DNA of 64,000 nucleotides from Sutcliffiella horikoshii (lineage in GTDB: Bacteria > Bacillota > Bacilli > Bacillales > Bacillaceae_I), in the NCBI RefSeq assembly GCF_008180725.1, contig NZ_VTEV01000001.1, positions 248,001-312,000 on the forward strand, in the 5' to 3' direction. Position 1 is the stretch's first letter. Each line of letters starts with the position of its first letter. The notes beneath the pieces are model-generated. The model did no database searches, had not been told where the DNA came from, and was given only the letters and a program-made list of their open reading frames with translations. Of the stretch, positions 21,642 to 31,676 are shown piece by piece. The translations under genes and the position numbers were made by a program.

Positions 21642-22901
21642 TTACAGGAAGAATTTCTGAATGTCATTCCATGTTACAACAAGCATCAACAGCATTAACA
21701 ACGCAAAACCGATAAAGTGGACAAGTCCTTCTTTATGGCGATCAACAGGTTTGCCTCTTACTGCCTCTGCTGCGAAGAACATCAGTCTGCCACCATCCAA
21801 AGCCGGAATTGGCAGGAGATTGATAATACCTAAGTTGATACTAAGGACTGCAGCCCATCTCATTAACAAGAACACACCGGATTCTGCGACAACTTCCGTC
21901 GATTTATAAATACCAACAGGTCCAGAAAGCATGTCTAGGGAGAATTGACCTGTAATCAATTTACCTAACCCCACCACGATCTCTTTTGACCAGTTATAAG
22001 TCTCAGATGCAGCTTTAGGGAAGGAGCCCCAGAAAGACTGTTCCATCGGCATGTAAACCCCGATAATCCCGCGTGTTTCACCTTCTATGGTATTTGCTTT
22101 AGGAGTAATTGCGATTGTTTCGGATTGACCATTTCTCTCAATCAAGAAATCAAGTTTCTCGCCAGGGTTCACCTGAATGATCTTCACAACTTCTTCCCAG
22201 GTCGAAACTTCAGTATCGTTTATAGCTACCACTTTGTCACCTTGTTGGAGACCAGCAGCCTGTGCAGCTCCATCAGGAGTCAATTCTCCGATAACAGATT
22301 CGTTGATAGGGTAACCTTGTACCATTCCAAGGAAAGTAAAGATCAAAAAGGCTAGAACAAAGTTCATCATAGGTCCAGCAAAAATAGCCATCGTACGTTG
22401 ACCGAGTGTTTTTGATCCAAATTGTCTGTTATAAGGGGCGTTTTGAATTTCCTGCCCGTCCATGACAAAATACGATTCCTCGCTTACTTTATATTCCTTT
22501 AGGACTTCTTCATCATTCATTTCATACCCTCTGATAACAAGTTCTTTTTCGAGGTCTGCATATTCAACCTCAATGACTTTTGCATCAGGGTGTTTATCTT
22601 TATTATTGACAACTACTTTGTTGACTTCTCCTTTTGAATTGAACAGGAGGCCTATATGATAGCCCGGTTTGATTTCAATGGTTTCAGGATCTTCCCCGGC
22701 CATACGAACAAAACCACCAATAGGAAGTAATCTTATTGTATAGACTGTTTCATCTTTCTTGAAAGAAAATACTTTCGGACCAAACCCAATTGCAAATTCC
22801 CGACAAAGTATACCGGCTCTTTTGGCAAATACAAGATGTCCAAGTTCATGGACAAAAACAAGTACTCCAAAAATGATTATAAACGCGATTACAGTATTCA
22901 C
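21642..22901 (-). CDS. rasP: Site-2 intramembrane metalloprotease RasP
   Basis: The 419-residue membrane protease cleaves transmembrane anti-sigma factors and signal-peptide remnants within the membrane (RseP family). The zinc motif HELGH is at residues 18-22 in the first transmembrane helix, and the third ligand is D369 in NLLPIPALDGG. A PDZ domain (about 190-270) lies between two further membrane segments. Translation starts at a GTG with AGAGGTGG 7 nt ahead. It lies 13 bp after dxr and closes the frr-side lipid and isoprenoid gene group. Confidence 0.97.
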   Translation of the reverse strand: MNTVIAFIIIFGVLVFVHELGHLVFAKRAGILCREFAIGFGPKVFSFKKDETVYTIRLLPIGGFVRMAGEDPETIEIKPGYHIGLLFNSKGEVNKVVVNNKDKHPDAKVIEVEYADLEKELVIRGYEMNDEEVLKEYKVSEESYFVMDGQEIQNAPYNRQFGSKTLGQRTMAIFAGPMMNFVLAFLIFTFLGMVQGYPINESVIGELTPDGAAQAAGLQQGDKVVAINDTEVSTWEEVVKIIQVNPGEKLDFLIERNGQSETIAITPKANTIEGETRGIIGVYMPMEQSFWGSFPKAASETYNWSKEIVVGLGKLITGQFSLDMLSGPVGIYKSTEVVAESGVFLLMRWAAVLSINLGIINLLPIPALDGGRLMFFAAEAVRGKPVDRHKEGLVHFIGFALLMLLMLVVTWNDIQKFFL

Positions 22902-22914
22902 TAGATTTCCACCT

Positions 22915-24066
22915 CTAATCTATTAGTGAACGAACATAGTTTCTTGTTTCCAAATCCACTTCCCTGATCGTTTGTAAATCTGGATTTACCTGAATGGAAT
23001 GCCTGGACATTGCCTTTTCAATGAATGTTTCTATGGTAAGGAATTCTATTCTGTCATTAAGAAAAGCATCAACAGCAATCTCATTTGCTGCATTTAACAC
23101 AGTTGGCATGGTACCACCTGCTTTTCCTGCATCAAAAGCGTACTGTAAGCACCGAAAACGGTCAAAATCCATTTTTTCGAAATGGAGCTTACCCATTTCC
23201 ATAAAGTTCAACCTTTTGCCTGTTGGATGAGGCAATCTATCCGGGTATGTCAGTGCGTACTGGATAGGTACCCTCATATCTGGTGTTCCAAGCTGGGCAA
23301 TGATACTGGTATCATGAAACTCTACCATCGAATGGATGACACTTTCCCTGTGCAAAACCACTTGAATATTCTCATAAGGAATATCAAACAGCCAATGAGC
23401 TTCTATTACTTCCAATCCCTTGTTCATCATGGTAGCAGAATCAATGGTTATTTTGGCACCCATCGACCAGTTTGGATGATTGAGTGCATCTTCTCTTGTT
23501 ACGCCTTCCAGCTGTTGTCTCGTTCGGTCGCGAAAGCTTCCTCCTGATGCTGTGAGTATGATGGTTTCAATGTTTTTCTCTTTTTCCCCTTGAAGACATT
23601 GGTAAATCGCGGAATGCTCGCTGTCTACGGGAATTATAGGAACTTGATGCTTTCTAGCTGCCTCCATCACGATATGGCCAGCTGTGACGAGAGTTTCCTT
23701 GTTAGCAAGTGCAATCACCTTTTTATTTTCAATGGCATGTAGGGTAGGGACGAGTCCCACGCTCCCCATCACAGCATTAACCAACACATCTGCTTCATGG
23801 AGAGTTGCCACTTCAATTAACCCCTCCTCGCCAAAAACAAAGCGGATATCTGTAGAAGCAAATTGACTTTTTAATGCTTCACAATCTTCCTTAGTTTGCA
23901 CCGAGACCACGAGCGGATTAAATTCCTGTATCAACTCTTGTGCGACTTTGACATTTCCACCCACACTGAAAGCTAATAGCTGAAATTGATCGCTATGTTG
24001 CCTAATTACTTCTATTGTTTGAATTCCTATTGAGCCTGATGCTCCCAATAGACTTATTTTCCTCAC
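22915..24066 (-). CDS. dxr: 1-deoxy-D-xylulose 5-phosphate reductoisomerase
   Basis: Dxr makes methylerythritol phosphate, the second step of the MEP isoprenoid pathway that feeds UppS next door. [10 protein letters not shown] near the N-terminus is the NADPH site, VDSEHSA binds the divalent metal, and [20 protein letters not shown] is a family signature. Three consecutive candidate codons (GTG TTG GTG) occur; the third, at 24066, lies 6 nt after AGGTGA and gives MRKISLLG and 383 residues, the B. subtilis length. Confidence 0.97.
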   Translation of the reverse strand: MRKISLLGASGSIGIQTIEVIRQHSDQFQLLAFSVGGNVKVAQELIQEFNPLVVSVQTKEDCEALKSQFASTDIRFVFGEEGLIEVATLHEADVLVNAVMGSVGLVPTLHAIENKKVIALANKETLVTAGHIVMEAARKHQVPIIPVDSEHSAIYQCLQGEKEKNIETIILTASGGSFRDRTRQQLEGVTREDALNHPNWSMGAKITIDSATMMNKGLEVIEAHWLFDIPYENIQVVLHRESVIHSMVEFHDTSIIAQLGTPDMRVPIQYALTYPDRLPHPTGKRLNFMEMGKLHFEKMDFDRFRCLQYAFDAGKAGGTMPTVLNAANEIAVDAFLNDRIEFLTIETFIEKAMSRHSIQVNPDLQTIREVDLETRNYVRSLID

Positions 24067-24104
24067 CAACACTCACCTCTCCAAAAGCCTTCTCCTACAA
24101 TGTG

Positions 24105-24896
24105 TCAGAAAAGAAAGATATGTATAAAATGCAAAAGTGGTAATACGAAAAGAAGGCTGTCAAAGCGATCTAATATCCCACCATGACCAGGTAATATAGA
24201 ACCTGAATCCTTAATTTTGTAATGTCTTTTAAGTGCAGATTCCACCAAATCGCCAATTTGTCCAAAAATAGATAAAAGGATGGCAATTAAGATGGTGACG
24301 AAGAGGCTGTGATCGAAATCCACAACATAGTGAAAAATTACCCCTACGACAATTGCACAAATTACCCCACCAAGAGATCCCTCTACTGTTTTATTTGGAC
24401 TGATTTCTGGCCATAATTTGGTCTTTCCCATTGACTTTCCGATAAAATAAGCTCCTGAATCTGTCGTCCAAATAACGAATAAAGCGAAGAACACAAACGC
24501 TAACGCAAGTTCTCTAATTTCTATGAAATAATAAAAGCCTAAACCTACATAGATAGTCGAAATCAATAGGAATCCAACATCATCGAATGTAAACTTGTTC
24601 TTAGAAAGAACCGTGTACGATAATAGCAAAAGGGCGATAAGAAGGATAAAATCCATTTTTGAGAGTATTAGCGAATCTGCCTCATACATGTTTGAAGGTA
24701 TCATCAGAAACCATAGAAGTAACAATGACAATACTCCTGGTACACTTGCCAAAGACATACGCTTCATTCTCATTGCTTCAAATAGTCCGACTGTTGCCAG
24801 AAAATAGATAAAGACAACAAATGGGAGCTTCCCATAAATAACGATTGGTAAAAAAACTGCTGCTGCAATAACAGCTGTAATAATTCTTTGTTTCAT
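24105..24896 (-). CDS. cdsA: Phosphatidate cytidylyltransferase
   Basis: CdsA makes CDP-diacylglycerol, the precursor of all membrane phospholipids. The 263-residue protein has about eight hydrophobic helices and the diagnostic C-terminal signature SALKRHYKIKDSG followed by LPGHGGILDRFDS. The GAAGGTG site is 11 nt from the ATG, somewhat far. It lies between uppS and dxr as in B. subtilis. Confidence 0.97.
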   Translation of the reverse strand: MKQRIITAVIAAAVFLPIVIYGKLPFVVFIYFLATVGLFEAMRMKRMSLASVPGVLSLLLLWFLMIPSNMYEADSLILSKMDFILLIALLLLSYTVLSKNKFTFDDVGFLLISTIYVGLGFYYFIEIRELALAFVFFALFVIWTTDSGAYFIGKSMGKTKLWPEISPNKTVEGSLGGVICAIVVGVIFHYVVDFDHSLFVTILIAILLSIFGQIGDLVESALKRHYKIKDSGSILPGHGGILDRFDSLLFVLPLLHFIHIFLF

Positions 24897-24914
24897 TGTA
24901 TGTCCAACACCTTC

Positions 24915-25688
24915 TTATATACCACCAAATCTTCTCCCGCGCATTTGAAAACTATTAATTGCCTCATATAAATCATTTTCTTCAAAGTCAGGCCATAGTA
25001 CATCTGTAAAATAAAATTCTGCATACGCCAACTGCCATAGCATAAAATTACTTAATCGTATTTCACCGCTTGTACGTATTAAAAGATCTGGATCCGGTAA
25101 TAAATTACTGAAAAGATATTCAGAGAACATCTCTTCTGTTAATTGATCGGTTGTAAGTGCGTTATCTTTGATATCAGCAGCTACATCCTTTACAGCACGG
25201 AGAATTTCATCGCGTCCCCCATAATTTAAAGCAAAGTTAAGAATAAGTCCAGTGTTATCCTTCGTTTTCTCCATTGCATTGTTAACAGCTCTAAGAGTAT
25301 GTTCAGGTAGATCAGACTTATTCCCCATAAGTCGAACTTGTACATTCTCTTCCATTAATTCTGGCAGGAATGTACCGAGGAACTCTTCTGGCAATTTCAT
25401 CAGAAAATCGACTTCGAGTTTTGGTCGTTTCCAATTTTCAGTTGAAAAAGCATACATGGTCAAAACTTTTACCCCCAAGCTATTGGCAGCCTTGGTGATT
25501 TTTCTTACCGTTTTCATTCCTTCATGATGACCAGCTATTCTCGGCATTGCACGTTTTTTTGCCCACCTTCCATTGCCGTCCATAATGATGGCGATATGCT
25601 CTGGGATAGGGTGGTTCATTATTTCTTCTTTTAAGCTAAGCGATTTAGAGGTTTCTTTGCCTCTCCACTCTTGTATTTTCTTCAGCAT
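24915..25688 (-). CDS. uppS: Undecaprenyl diphosphate synthase
   Basis: This cis-prenyltransferase builds the C55 carrier lipid for peptidoglycan and teichoic acids. The catalytic aspartate is D37 in IIMDGNGRWAKKR, and the C-terminal RTSGEIRLSNFMLWQ block is also typical. The product has 257 residues, the usual length. GGAGGA lies 5 nt before the ATG. It is the first gene after the frr terminator, so a promoter should lie in the 70-bp gap, where TATAAA is present but no convincing -35 is seen. Confidence 0.97.
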   Translation of the reverse strand: MLKKIQEWRGKETSKSLSLKEEIMNHPIPEHIAIIMDGNGRWAKKRAMPRIAGHHEGMKTVRKITKAANSLGVKVLTMYAFSTENWKRPKLEVDFLMKLPEEFLGTFLPELMEENVQVRLMGNKSDLPEHTLRAVNNAMEKTKDNTGLILNFALNYGGRDEILRAVKDVAADIKDNALTTDQLTEEMFSEYLFSNLLPDPDLLIRTSGEIRLSNFMLWQLAYAEFYFTDVLWPDFEENDLYEAINSFQMRGRRFGGI

Positions 25689-25755
25689 AAAAATCCTCCA
25701 TTAAAAATAAACAGACGTACCGATAGGGTCTATCCATTTATAGTAACAGTATTAA

Positions 25756-25785
25756 CAAAAAAACCCCCTGTAAACATTAGAGGGT
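25756..25785 (-). terminator. Terminator of frr
   Basis: A 6-bp stem (ACCCTC with GGGGGT, one G-U pair) with an 11-nt loop is followed by seven U residues, about 30 bp after the frr stop. Confidence 0.8.
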
Positions 25786-25817
25786 CTTTCCATCTTTCTA
25801 TTTTACATGTAAATCGC

Positions 25818-26375
25818 TTATACTTCCATGATTTCTTTTTCTTTTTCTTTTGTAACGGAATCAACTTTGGCGATGAACGCGTCAGTTTGCTTTTGGATGT
25901 CATCTGTATAACCGCGTAACTCGTCTTCCGTGATTTCTCCGTTCTTTTCTAATTTCTTCAAATCATCATTTCCATCGCGGCGAATATTGCGGATACCAAC
26001 TTTCGCTTCTTCAGAAATTTTCTTGATTTGTTTTACTAGATCTTTACGACGCTCTTCTGTCAAAGCAGGGATGGAGATACGGATTACTGTACCATCATTG
26101 GATGGATTTAATCCAAGGTCTGCTTTGATGATCGCTTTTTCGATATCACCTAATGATGTTTTATCATAAGGTTGTACCACAAGTAGTCTTGCTTCAGGTA
26201 CATTTAAAGAAGCCAATTGGTTGACTGGAGTTGGCGCACCATAATAGTCAACTGTCACTTTATCAAGTAGTGCTGCACTTGCGCGACCTGCACGGATTGT
26301 TGCCAGTTCTCTGGAGTAAGCCTGTACCGCTTTTTCCATTCTGTCTTTTGTTTGAGTAATAACTTGATTTGCCAT
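25818..26375 (-). CDS. frr: Ribosome recycling factor
   Basis: The 185-residue protein splits post-termination ribosomes together with EF-G. The family blocks [23 protein letters not shown] (in two overlapping parts), [13 protein letters not shown] and [13 protein letters not shown] are present, and the length is standard. GAGGGGGA lies 7 nt before the ATG and overlaps the pyrH stop codon, so the two are one transcript. Confidence 0.98.
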   Translation of the reverse strand: MANQVITQTKDRMEKAVQAYSRELATIRAGRASAALLDKVTVDYYGAPTPVNQLASLNVPEARLLVVQPYDKTSLGDIEKAIIKADLGLNPSNDGTVIRISIPALTEERRKDLVKQIKKISEEAKVGIRNIRRDGNDDLKKLEKNGEITEDELRGYTDDIQKQTDAFIAKVDSVTKEKEKEIMEV

Positions 26376-26377
26376 AA

Positions 26378-27100
26378 TTATTTCCCCCTCACAATCGTTC
26401 CGATATTTTCACCTAATACTACACGTTTAATATTCCCTTCTTCCATGATGGAGAAAACGATAATTGGAATATCATTGTCCATACATAAAGATGAAGCAGT
26501 AGAGTCCATAACAGCTAGTCCTTCACGCAATACATCTAGGTAAGATAATGTATCATACTTAGTTGCAGTCGCGTCGATAGTAGGATCTGCACTGTATACT
26601 CCATCAACATTGTTCTTCGCCATCAAGATGACGTCCGCTTCAATTTCCGCTGCACGCAATGCTGCAGTTGTATCTGTGGAGAAGTATGGGTTTCCTGTTC
26701 CCGCTGCGAAAATGACGACACGTTTTTTCTCTAAGTGACGAATTGCTTTTCTTCTAATGTAAGGTTCAGCAACCTGACGCATTTCAATGGACGTTTGAAC
26801 TCGTGTTTGCACACCGGAGTTCTCTAAACTATCTTGAAGTGCTAAGGAGTTCATAACAGTTGCAAGCATGCCCATGTAATCTGCTGATGCACGGTCCATA
26901 CCCATTTCGCTGCCGACTTTTCCTCTCCAGATGTTACCGCCGCCTACGACGACTGCTACTTCTACACCTAGTTCGGTTAGTTCTTTTACTTGTTGGGATA
27001 CGGATTTAATGACAGATGGGTTGATTCCGAAGCCTTGTTCACCTGCAAGGGCTTCTCCGCTTAGTTTTAGTACGATACGTTGATATTTAGCTTGAGCCAT
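26378..27100 (-). CDS. pyrH: UMP kinase
   Basis: PyrH phosphorylates UMP to UDP in pyrimidine nucleotide synthesis. The 240-residue amino-acid-kinase-fold protein has KLSGEALAG near residue 10, [11 protein letters not shown] near 50 and the [19 protein letters not shown] block (two overlapping parts) near 138. ATG 27100 is preferred to an upstream in-frame start because GGAGG lies 5 nt before it and the family length is matched. Repeat R4 and the tsf terminator separate it from tsf. Confidence 0.97.
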   Translation of the reverse strand: MAQAKYQRIVLKLSGEALAGEQGFGINPSVIKSVSQQVKELTELGVEVAVVVGGGNIWRGKVGSEMGMDRASADYMGMLATVMNSLALQDSLENSGVQTRVQTSIEMRQVAEPYIRRKAIRHLEKKRVVIFAAGTGNPYFSTDTTAALRAAEIEADVILMAKNNVDGVYSADPTIDATATKYDTLSYLDVLREGLAVMDSTASSLCMDNDIPIIVFSIMEEGNIKRVVLGENIGTIVRGK

Positions 27101-27140
27101 AGTAACCTCCATTAATAAAAGGGTTGAGATTTTCGTTTAC

Positions 27141-27270
27141 TCCTGTTTCCTTCCGTTCCAGGTGTTCGCTTTCCGAAGGGCGGTGCTTGAGCCTCCTCAC
27201 ATCGTTGCGGGGTCTCAACCTACCGCTACCTCCCTTCGGAGTCTCACACCTTGCACTACAGTCAACAGGG
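27141..27270 (+). repeat. Dispersed structured repeat, copy R4
   Basis: The 130-bp copy between pyrH and the tsf terminator starts with CCTGTT and ends with AACAGG. Paired segments are AGGTGT/ACACCT, TCCGAAGGG/CCCTTCGGA (perfect 9 bp), GCGGT/ACCGC and TTGAG/CTCAA. Compared with R3, both arms of two stems have changed together. No clear pyrH promoter is visible in the gap. Confidence 0.93.
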
Positions 27271-27304
27271 AAATAGGTTTGAGATATATCAAGCCTATCC
27301 TTTC

Positions 27305-27332
27305 AAAAAGAGGAACACATATGTGTTCCCCT
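27305..27332 (-). terminator. Terminator of tsf
   Basis: The perfect 18-bp palindrome GGAACACATATGTGTTCC, flanked by further pairs, is followed by CTCTTTTTG in the transcript, about 20 bp after the tsf stop. Confidence 0.9.
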
Positions 27333-27351
27333 TTTATATATGTTGTTCCTC

Positions 27352-28233
27352 TTATTTTTTAACTTGGCTCATTACTTCTTCAGCAAAGTTGTCTTGACGT
27401 TTTTCGATTCCTTCTCCAACTTCGTAACGGATGAAGGATTTTACAGTAGCGCCTTTGCTTTCTACGAATTGACGTACTTTCATGTCAGGATTCTTTACGA
27501 AAGTTTGGTCAAGTAGGCAGATATCTTCGAAGTACTTTCCAAGACGGCCTTCTACCATTTTAGCTACGATGTTTTCTGGCTTTCCTTCGTTTAGAGCTTG
27601 TTCTGTTAGTACTTTACGCTCGCGGTCTGCTTCTTCTTGAGAAACTTCGTCACGAGAGATGTATTTAGGGTTGATCGCAGCGATGTGCATAGCAACGTCT
27701 TTTGCAGCAGCTTCATCAGTAGTACCTTCAAGAAGAGTCAATACTCCGATACGTCCGCCCATGTGTAAGTAAGCACCGAATGCGTCTGCATCCGTTTTTG
27801 TAACGATTGTGTAGCGACGAAGAGTTAATTTCTCACCGATTTTAGCAATTGCAGAGTTGATGTGTTCAGAAACTGCAACACCGTTGTCCATTTTAGCTTC
27901 AAGAGCAGCTTCTACAGACTCAGGCTTGTGGGAGATAAGGAATTCACCTAGTTCGTTTACAAGTGTTTTGAAGCCTTCGTTTTTCGCAACGAAGTCAGTC
28001 TCTGAGTTTACTTCAAGAATTACCGCTTCGTTTCCTTTTGTTACGATAGCAGTTAGACCTTCAGCAGCGATACGGTCTGTTTTCTTAGCAGCTTTAGCAA
28101 TACCTTTTTCACGCAAGAAATCGATTGCTTTTTCCATGTCTCCGTTTGTTTCCGTTAACGCTTTTTTGCAATCCATCATGCCAGCGCCAGTTTTTTCACG
28201 TAATTCTTTTACCATTTGAGCAGTAACAGCCAT
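27352..28233 (-). CDS. tsf: Elongation factor Ts
   Basis: EF-Ts recharges EF-Tu with GTP. The 293-residue product has both family signatures, [13 protein letters not shown] near residue 15 and [15 protein letters not shown] near 75, and the standard length. AGGAGG lies 9 nt before the ATG. It follows rpsB after about 110 bp that contain a terminator-like hairpin. Confidence 0.98.
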   Translation of the reverse strand: MAVTAQMVKELREKTGAGMMDCKKALTETNGDMEKAIDFLREKGIAKAAKKTDRIAAEGLTAIVTKGNEAVILEVNSETDFVAKNEGFKTLVNELGEFLISHKPESVEAALEAKMDNGVAVSEHINSAIAKIGEKLTLRRYTIVTKTDADAFGAYLHMGGRIGVLTLLEGTTDEAAAKDVAMHIAAINPKYISRDEVSQEEADRERKVLTEQALNEGKPENIVAKMVEGRLGKYFEDICLLDQTFVKNPDMKVRQFVESKGATVKSFIRYEVGEGIEKRQDNFAEEVMSQVKK

Positions 28234-28290
28234 TGTTCATTTCCTCCTTAGGATATGTAAGTATTTTTTATTACGAATGTCATATTTTCC

Positions 28291-28326
28291 AAAAAAAAGT
28301 GATAAAAGGCTTTCCCCTCTTATCAC
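28291..28326 (-). terminator. Hairpin terminator between rpsB and tsf
   Basis: GTGATAAGAGG pairs with CCTTTTATCAC (11 bp, one G-U pair) and is followed by eight U residues. Since rpsB and tsf are normally co-transcribed and no promoter for tsf is obvious, it may be a partial terminator that sets the S2 to EF-Ts ratio. Confidence 0.85.
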
Positions 28327-28342
28327 CTTTTCTTCAATCAAA

Positions 28343-29062
<720 letters not shown>

Positions 29063-29094
29063 CTAATGGTTTTTTTTCCTCCGTTAACGTCATC

Positions 29095-29131
29095 TCTAAG
29101 CAAAACTGACGAATCAGCACCAATGCTTAGA
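29095..29131 (-). promoter_or_regulatory. Structured leader of rpsB
   Basis: In the transcript TCTAAGCA pairs perfectly with TGCTTAGA (8 bp). Between them CTGA-TTCG-TCAG forms a second hairpin with a UUCG loop. The element starts about 30 nt into the leader and ends about 45 nt before the ATG. It is a candidate binding site for S2 autoregulation; the structure is seen, the role is inferred. Confidence 0.5.
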
Positions 29132-29165
29132 TCGGCAAACGTGTGAATTTATAACACCGAAAATA

Positions 29166-29194
29166 AATATATCATAATCACTTTTGACAATCAA
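29166..29194 (-). promoter_or_regulatory. Sigma-A promoter of rpsB
   Basis: TTGATT (29194-29189) and TATATT (29171-29166) are 17 nt apart, with a TGA extension before the -10. Initiation would fall near 29158, giving a leader of about 110 nt. Confidence 0.7.
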
Positions 29195-29208
29195 GTTTTA
29201 AATAGGTT

Positions 29209-29685
29209 TCATTGTCGAAATTTCAACAACAATTCTATTTCTGTTTTTCCTTTATTTAGTTTTTTGGCAATTTCAGAAGAAGAAAGCCCTTTTTCGCTTA
29301 AATGCTTTACCTGATCTTTGTAGTTCCATTCCTCAAAAGGCCTCTCAACAATCAAAGTTTCTATGTCATCTTTCTTGACGTTCTCTTGCGTTAATAAGTT
29401 CTTTAGATCTTCTTCCGTAATCTCATTTTCCCTAGTATCAAAGCTTTCTTGTTTGTCTAATTGGGAGTTGTCAGGATTGGTATTGGACAGTTTTTGCAAG
29501 AAGGAGCTGTTTTCTTCTTTTAATTCCAATACATAGCTCGTGATGGTATCTTCTGCTTCTTGTAACAGGGTACGGTACTCTTGTTCTAGCTGTTGAACTT
29601 TGGAGATCTTGATAAAAAGTAAAATAATAAAAAAAATCGCAAGAAGAATAAGTGCGAAATTTACAATAGTAAAAATTATTAACAT
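29209..29685 (-). CDS. swrB: Swarming motility protein SwrB
   Basis: This 158-residue protein has one N-terminal transmembrane helix (residues 1-26), a charged coiled region and a C-terminal segment resembling a small helix-turn-helix (LSEKGLSSSEIAKKLNKGKTE, in overlapping parts). Position after sigD and architecture match B. subtilis SwrB (YlxL), which promotes flagellar assembly through the switch and export apparatus. The binding site AAAAGGG is 10 nt from the ATG and weak. It is the last gene of the fla/che operon. Confidence 0.9.
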   Translation of the reverse strand: MLIIFTIVNFALILLAIFFIILLFIKISKVQQLEQEYRTLLQEAEDTITSYVLELKEENSSFLQKLSNTNPDNSQLDKQESFDTRENEITEEDLKNLLTQENVKKDDIETLIVERPFEEWNYKDQVKHLSEKGLSSSEIAKKLNKGKTEIELLLKFRQ

Positions 29686-29709
29686 GTCTTCACAACCCTT
29701 TTATCATTT

Positions 29710-29736
29710 GCCTGCTGCCCTTATTGGACAACAGGC
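29710..29736 (-). other. Hairpin between sigD and swrB
   Basis: GCCTGTTG pairs with CAGCAGGC (8 bp, one G-U pair, 11-nt loop) between the two genes. No U tract follows, so it is more likely a processing or mRNA stability element than a terminator. Confidence 0.45.
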
Positions 29737-29746
29737 GGCCAAAAAA

Positions 29747-30511
29747 TTATAGTATAGGATTCAATTGTTTTCTTAATTTAAAGATAGCTTTGGAATGTAT
29801 TTGGGATATCCGGGATGTTGTAAGTCCCAACACTTGTCCAATCTCTGTCAAAGTTAATTCTTCCTTATAGAATAAACTAATCACTATTTGTTCGTTTTCC
29901 GTTAGATTCTCAATCTGTTCACCTAGTTGATGGATGAGTTCCGACTTGAGTAATTCATCTTCTGGAGAAATAACCTTATCATCTTTGAGAACATATGCCC
30001 CATGTGATTGGTCATCATTTTCCTTTGGCATCTCATCCATCGACAATATGTTTGAATAAAAGACTTCATGCATAACAGTGGAGACTTCCTCTTCCGGCAT
30101 CCCCAAGTATGTAGCAACTTCCTCCAAGGTAGCGTTTCTCATCAGTTTCTGTTCTAGTTTTTCTAGAGTGGCCTCGATTCTTTTTGCCTTCTCTCTTACA
30201 CTTCTTGGAAGCCAGTCCTCTTTTCGTAAACCGTCTATAATGGATCCTCTTATTCTAAAAGAAGCATAGGTATCAAATTTCAAATCGCGTGACGGGTCAA
30301 ATTTTTCAATGGCATCAAATAAACCGACAAATGCCAAGCTTTTCAATTCTTCCCTTTTCACACTTTTAGGAAGTCCTGTTGAAATCCTTTGAACATGATA
30401 ATGAACAAGAGGCATATATTTTTTTACTAAATAGTCCCCTGCGTCAGGATCTTTTTTTGTTTTCCAAAGATCCCAATAGAGAGTATCTTTGTTTGTAGTT
30501 GAAGTAGTCAT
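29747..30511 (-). CDS. sigD: RNA polymerase sigma factor SigD (flagellar)
   Basis: The 254-residue FliA-type sigma factor directs flagellin, motor, chemoreceptor and autolysin genes. Region 2 (DLKFDTYASFRIRGSIIDGLRK in two parts, about 75-97), region 3 and region 4 (LTLTEIGQVLGLTTSRISQIH) are clear. The length equals that of B. subtilis SigD. AGGAGG lies 6 nt before the ATG. Its place near the far end of the operon matters in B. subtilis, where transcript level at sigD decides whether a cell becomes motile. Confidence 0.98.
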   Translation of the reverse strand: MTTSTTNKDTLYWDLWKTKKDPDAGDYLVKKYMPLVHYHVQRISTGLPKSVKREELKSLAFVGLFDAIEKFDPSRDLKFDTYASFRIRGSIIDGLRKEDWLPRSVREKAKRIEATLEKLEQKLMRNATLEEVATYLGMPEEEVSTVMHEVFYSNILSMDEMPKENDDQSHGAYVLKDDKVISPEDELLKSELIHQLGEQIENLTENEQIVISLFYKEELTLTEIGQVLGLTTSRISQIHSKAIFKLRKQLNPIL

Positions 30512-30548
30512 GGCTTTCCTCCTAATGTACTCCTAAGACCGAAAGCGG

Positions 30549-31046
30549 TTAAATGTAACATACTCCTTTATTAACGGTTTTTATCATTAACTTCCCGTTT
30601 TCAGGATTAAATTCAATGGTTCTTCCATTGCTGCCCCCACAGTCCTCACTAATCAATGGAATATGTAAGGCGGATAGCTTCTCCTTTACCGCTTCTACAT
30701 TTCTCGGCCCAATTCTCATCATGTCAGCGCTCGTACTGCTAAACTGGAACATCTGAGCTCCGCCTGCAATTTTGGCTTTCATGCTGTAGGACTTGATTCC
30801 TTTGAGAAGAAGGGTGTCAACTAGATGAAGAATCCCTGTATCTGCATACTTATTTGCATTGATAGGAGTCTGTCTTGTCAGATTTGAGTCGGGAAGCATG
30901 ATATGGACCATTCCGGCAATCTTGGTGGTGGTGTCATATATCACAACCCCTACGCATGACCCAAGTCCGGCAGTTCGAATTAGTTGAGGAGCTTTCACTA
31001 TTCCCATTTCTGCTATACCAACTTTAATGACTGCTTCTACACTCAT
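30549..31046 (-). CDS. cheD: Chemoreceptor glutamine deamidase CheD
   Basis: CheD deamidates receptor glutamines and stimulates the CheC phosphatase. The product is about 165 residues, with the catalytic block GLGSCVGVVIYD (Cys near 30) and MVHIMLPDS. Two adjacent ATGs exist; the first overlaps the cheC stop as TAATG and the second lies 5 nt after GAAGGA, so I chose 31046. It is translationally coupled to cheC, its known partner. Confidence 0.96.
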   Translation of the reverse strand: MSVEAVIKVGIAEMGIVKAPQLIRTAGLGSCVGVVIYDTTTKIAGMVHIMLPDSNLTRQTPINANKYADTGILHLVDTLLLKGIKSYSMKAKIAGGAQMFQFSSTSADMMRIGPRNVEAVKEKLSALHIPLISEDCGGSNGRTIEFNPENGKLMIKTVNKGVCYI

Positions 31047-31048
31047 CA

Positions 31049-31666
31049 TTATCCTTCACCTAAAGCTGCCACTATTTTTTCAAATGAGTCCGGATAAGGA
31101 ATGAGGAAAAAATGGCCTTTCGTCTTCTCGACCTGGCTATCTGTTGTTTCCGTCAATTCTGTATCAATAAAAATGGAATGGTCACTGACTTGGGAGATTT
31201 CCAACAGTCCAGTTACGACAATTGCTCCAACCATATCAATGGTGACTTCTGGTACTGAAGGTGTAACACTAAGCCCGATGCACTCAGATAACGCAGTCAA
31301 ATAATGTGCAGATATTATATTTCCCAGCTCTTGCAAAGCGGAAAGACCAAGCTCATGTGAAGGAAGTTCATCAACACTTATTTTTTTCTCAGGAATCAGT
31401 TGATTTATCAGTTTTGTTGCATCTTTCAAAGATAAAACAAAGAACAAGCTTCCAGATAATTCGCCCTCCATCCTTAAAAAGACAGCAGCTACAGGTCTGT
31501 CTGATCCACCCATTAAGTCCATCATCTCATTAAAAGAAACAATTTTTGCTAGAGGGACATTCATATTTATCTCTTTATTAAGTAGTTGGGATAAAGCAGT
31601 TGCTGCATTGCCTGCCCCTATATTTCCTAACTCCTTTAAGAGATCTAGTTCGTTAAATTTATTCAT
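31049..31666 (-). CDS. cheC: CheY-P phosphatase CheC
   Basis: The 205-residue protein removes phosphate from CheY-P in the Bacillus-type adaptation system. The two phosphatase helices with paired Glu and Asn are visible: LLKELGNIGAGNAATAL near 10-26 and ALQELGNIISAHYLTAL near 110. It is related to the FliY N-terminal region. It lies between cheW and cheD. Confidence 0.96.
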   Translation of the reverse strand: MNKFNELDLLKELGNIGAGNAATALSQLLNKEINMNVPLAKIVSFNEMMDLMGGSDRPVAAVFLRMEGELSGSLFFVLSLKDATKLINQLIPEKKISVDELPSHELGLSALQELGNIISAHYLTALSECIGLSVTPSVPEVTIDMVGAIVVTGLLEISQVSDHSIFIDTELTETTDSQVEKTKGHFFLIPYPDSFEKIVAALGEG

Positions 31667-31676
31667 CTATACGCCC

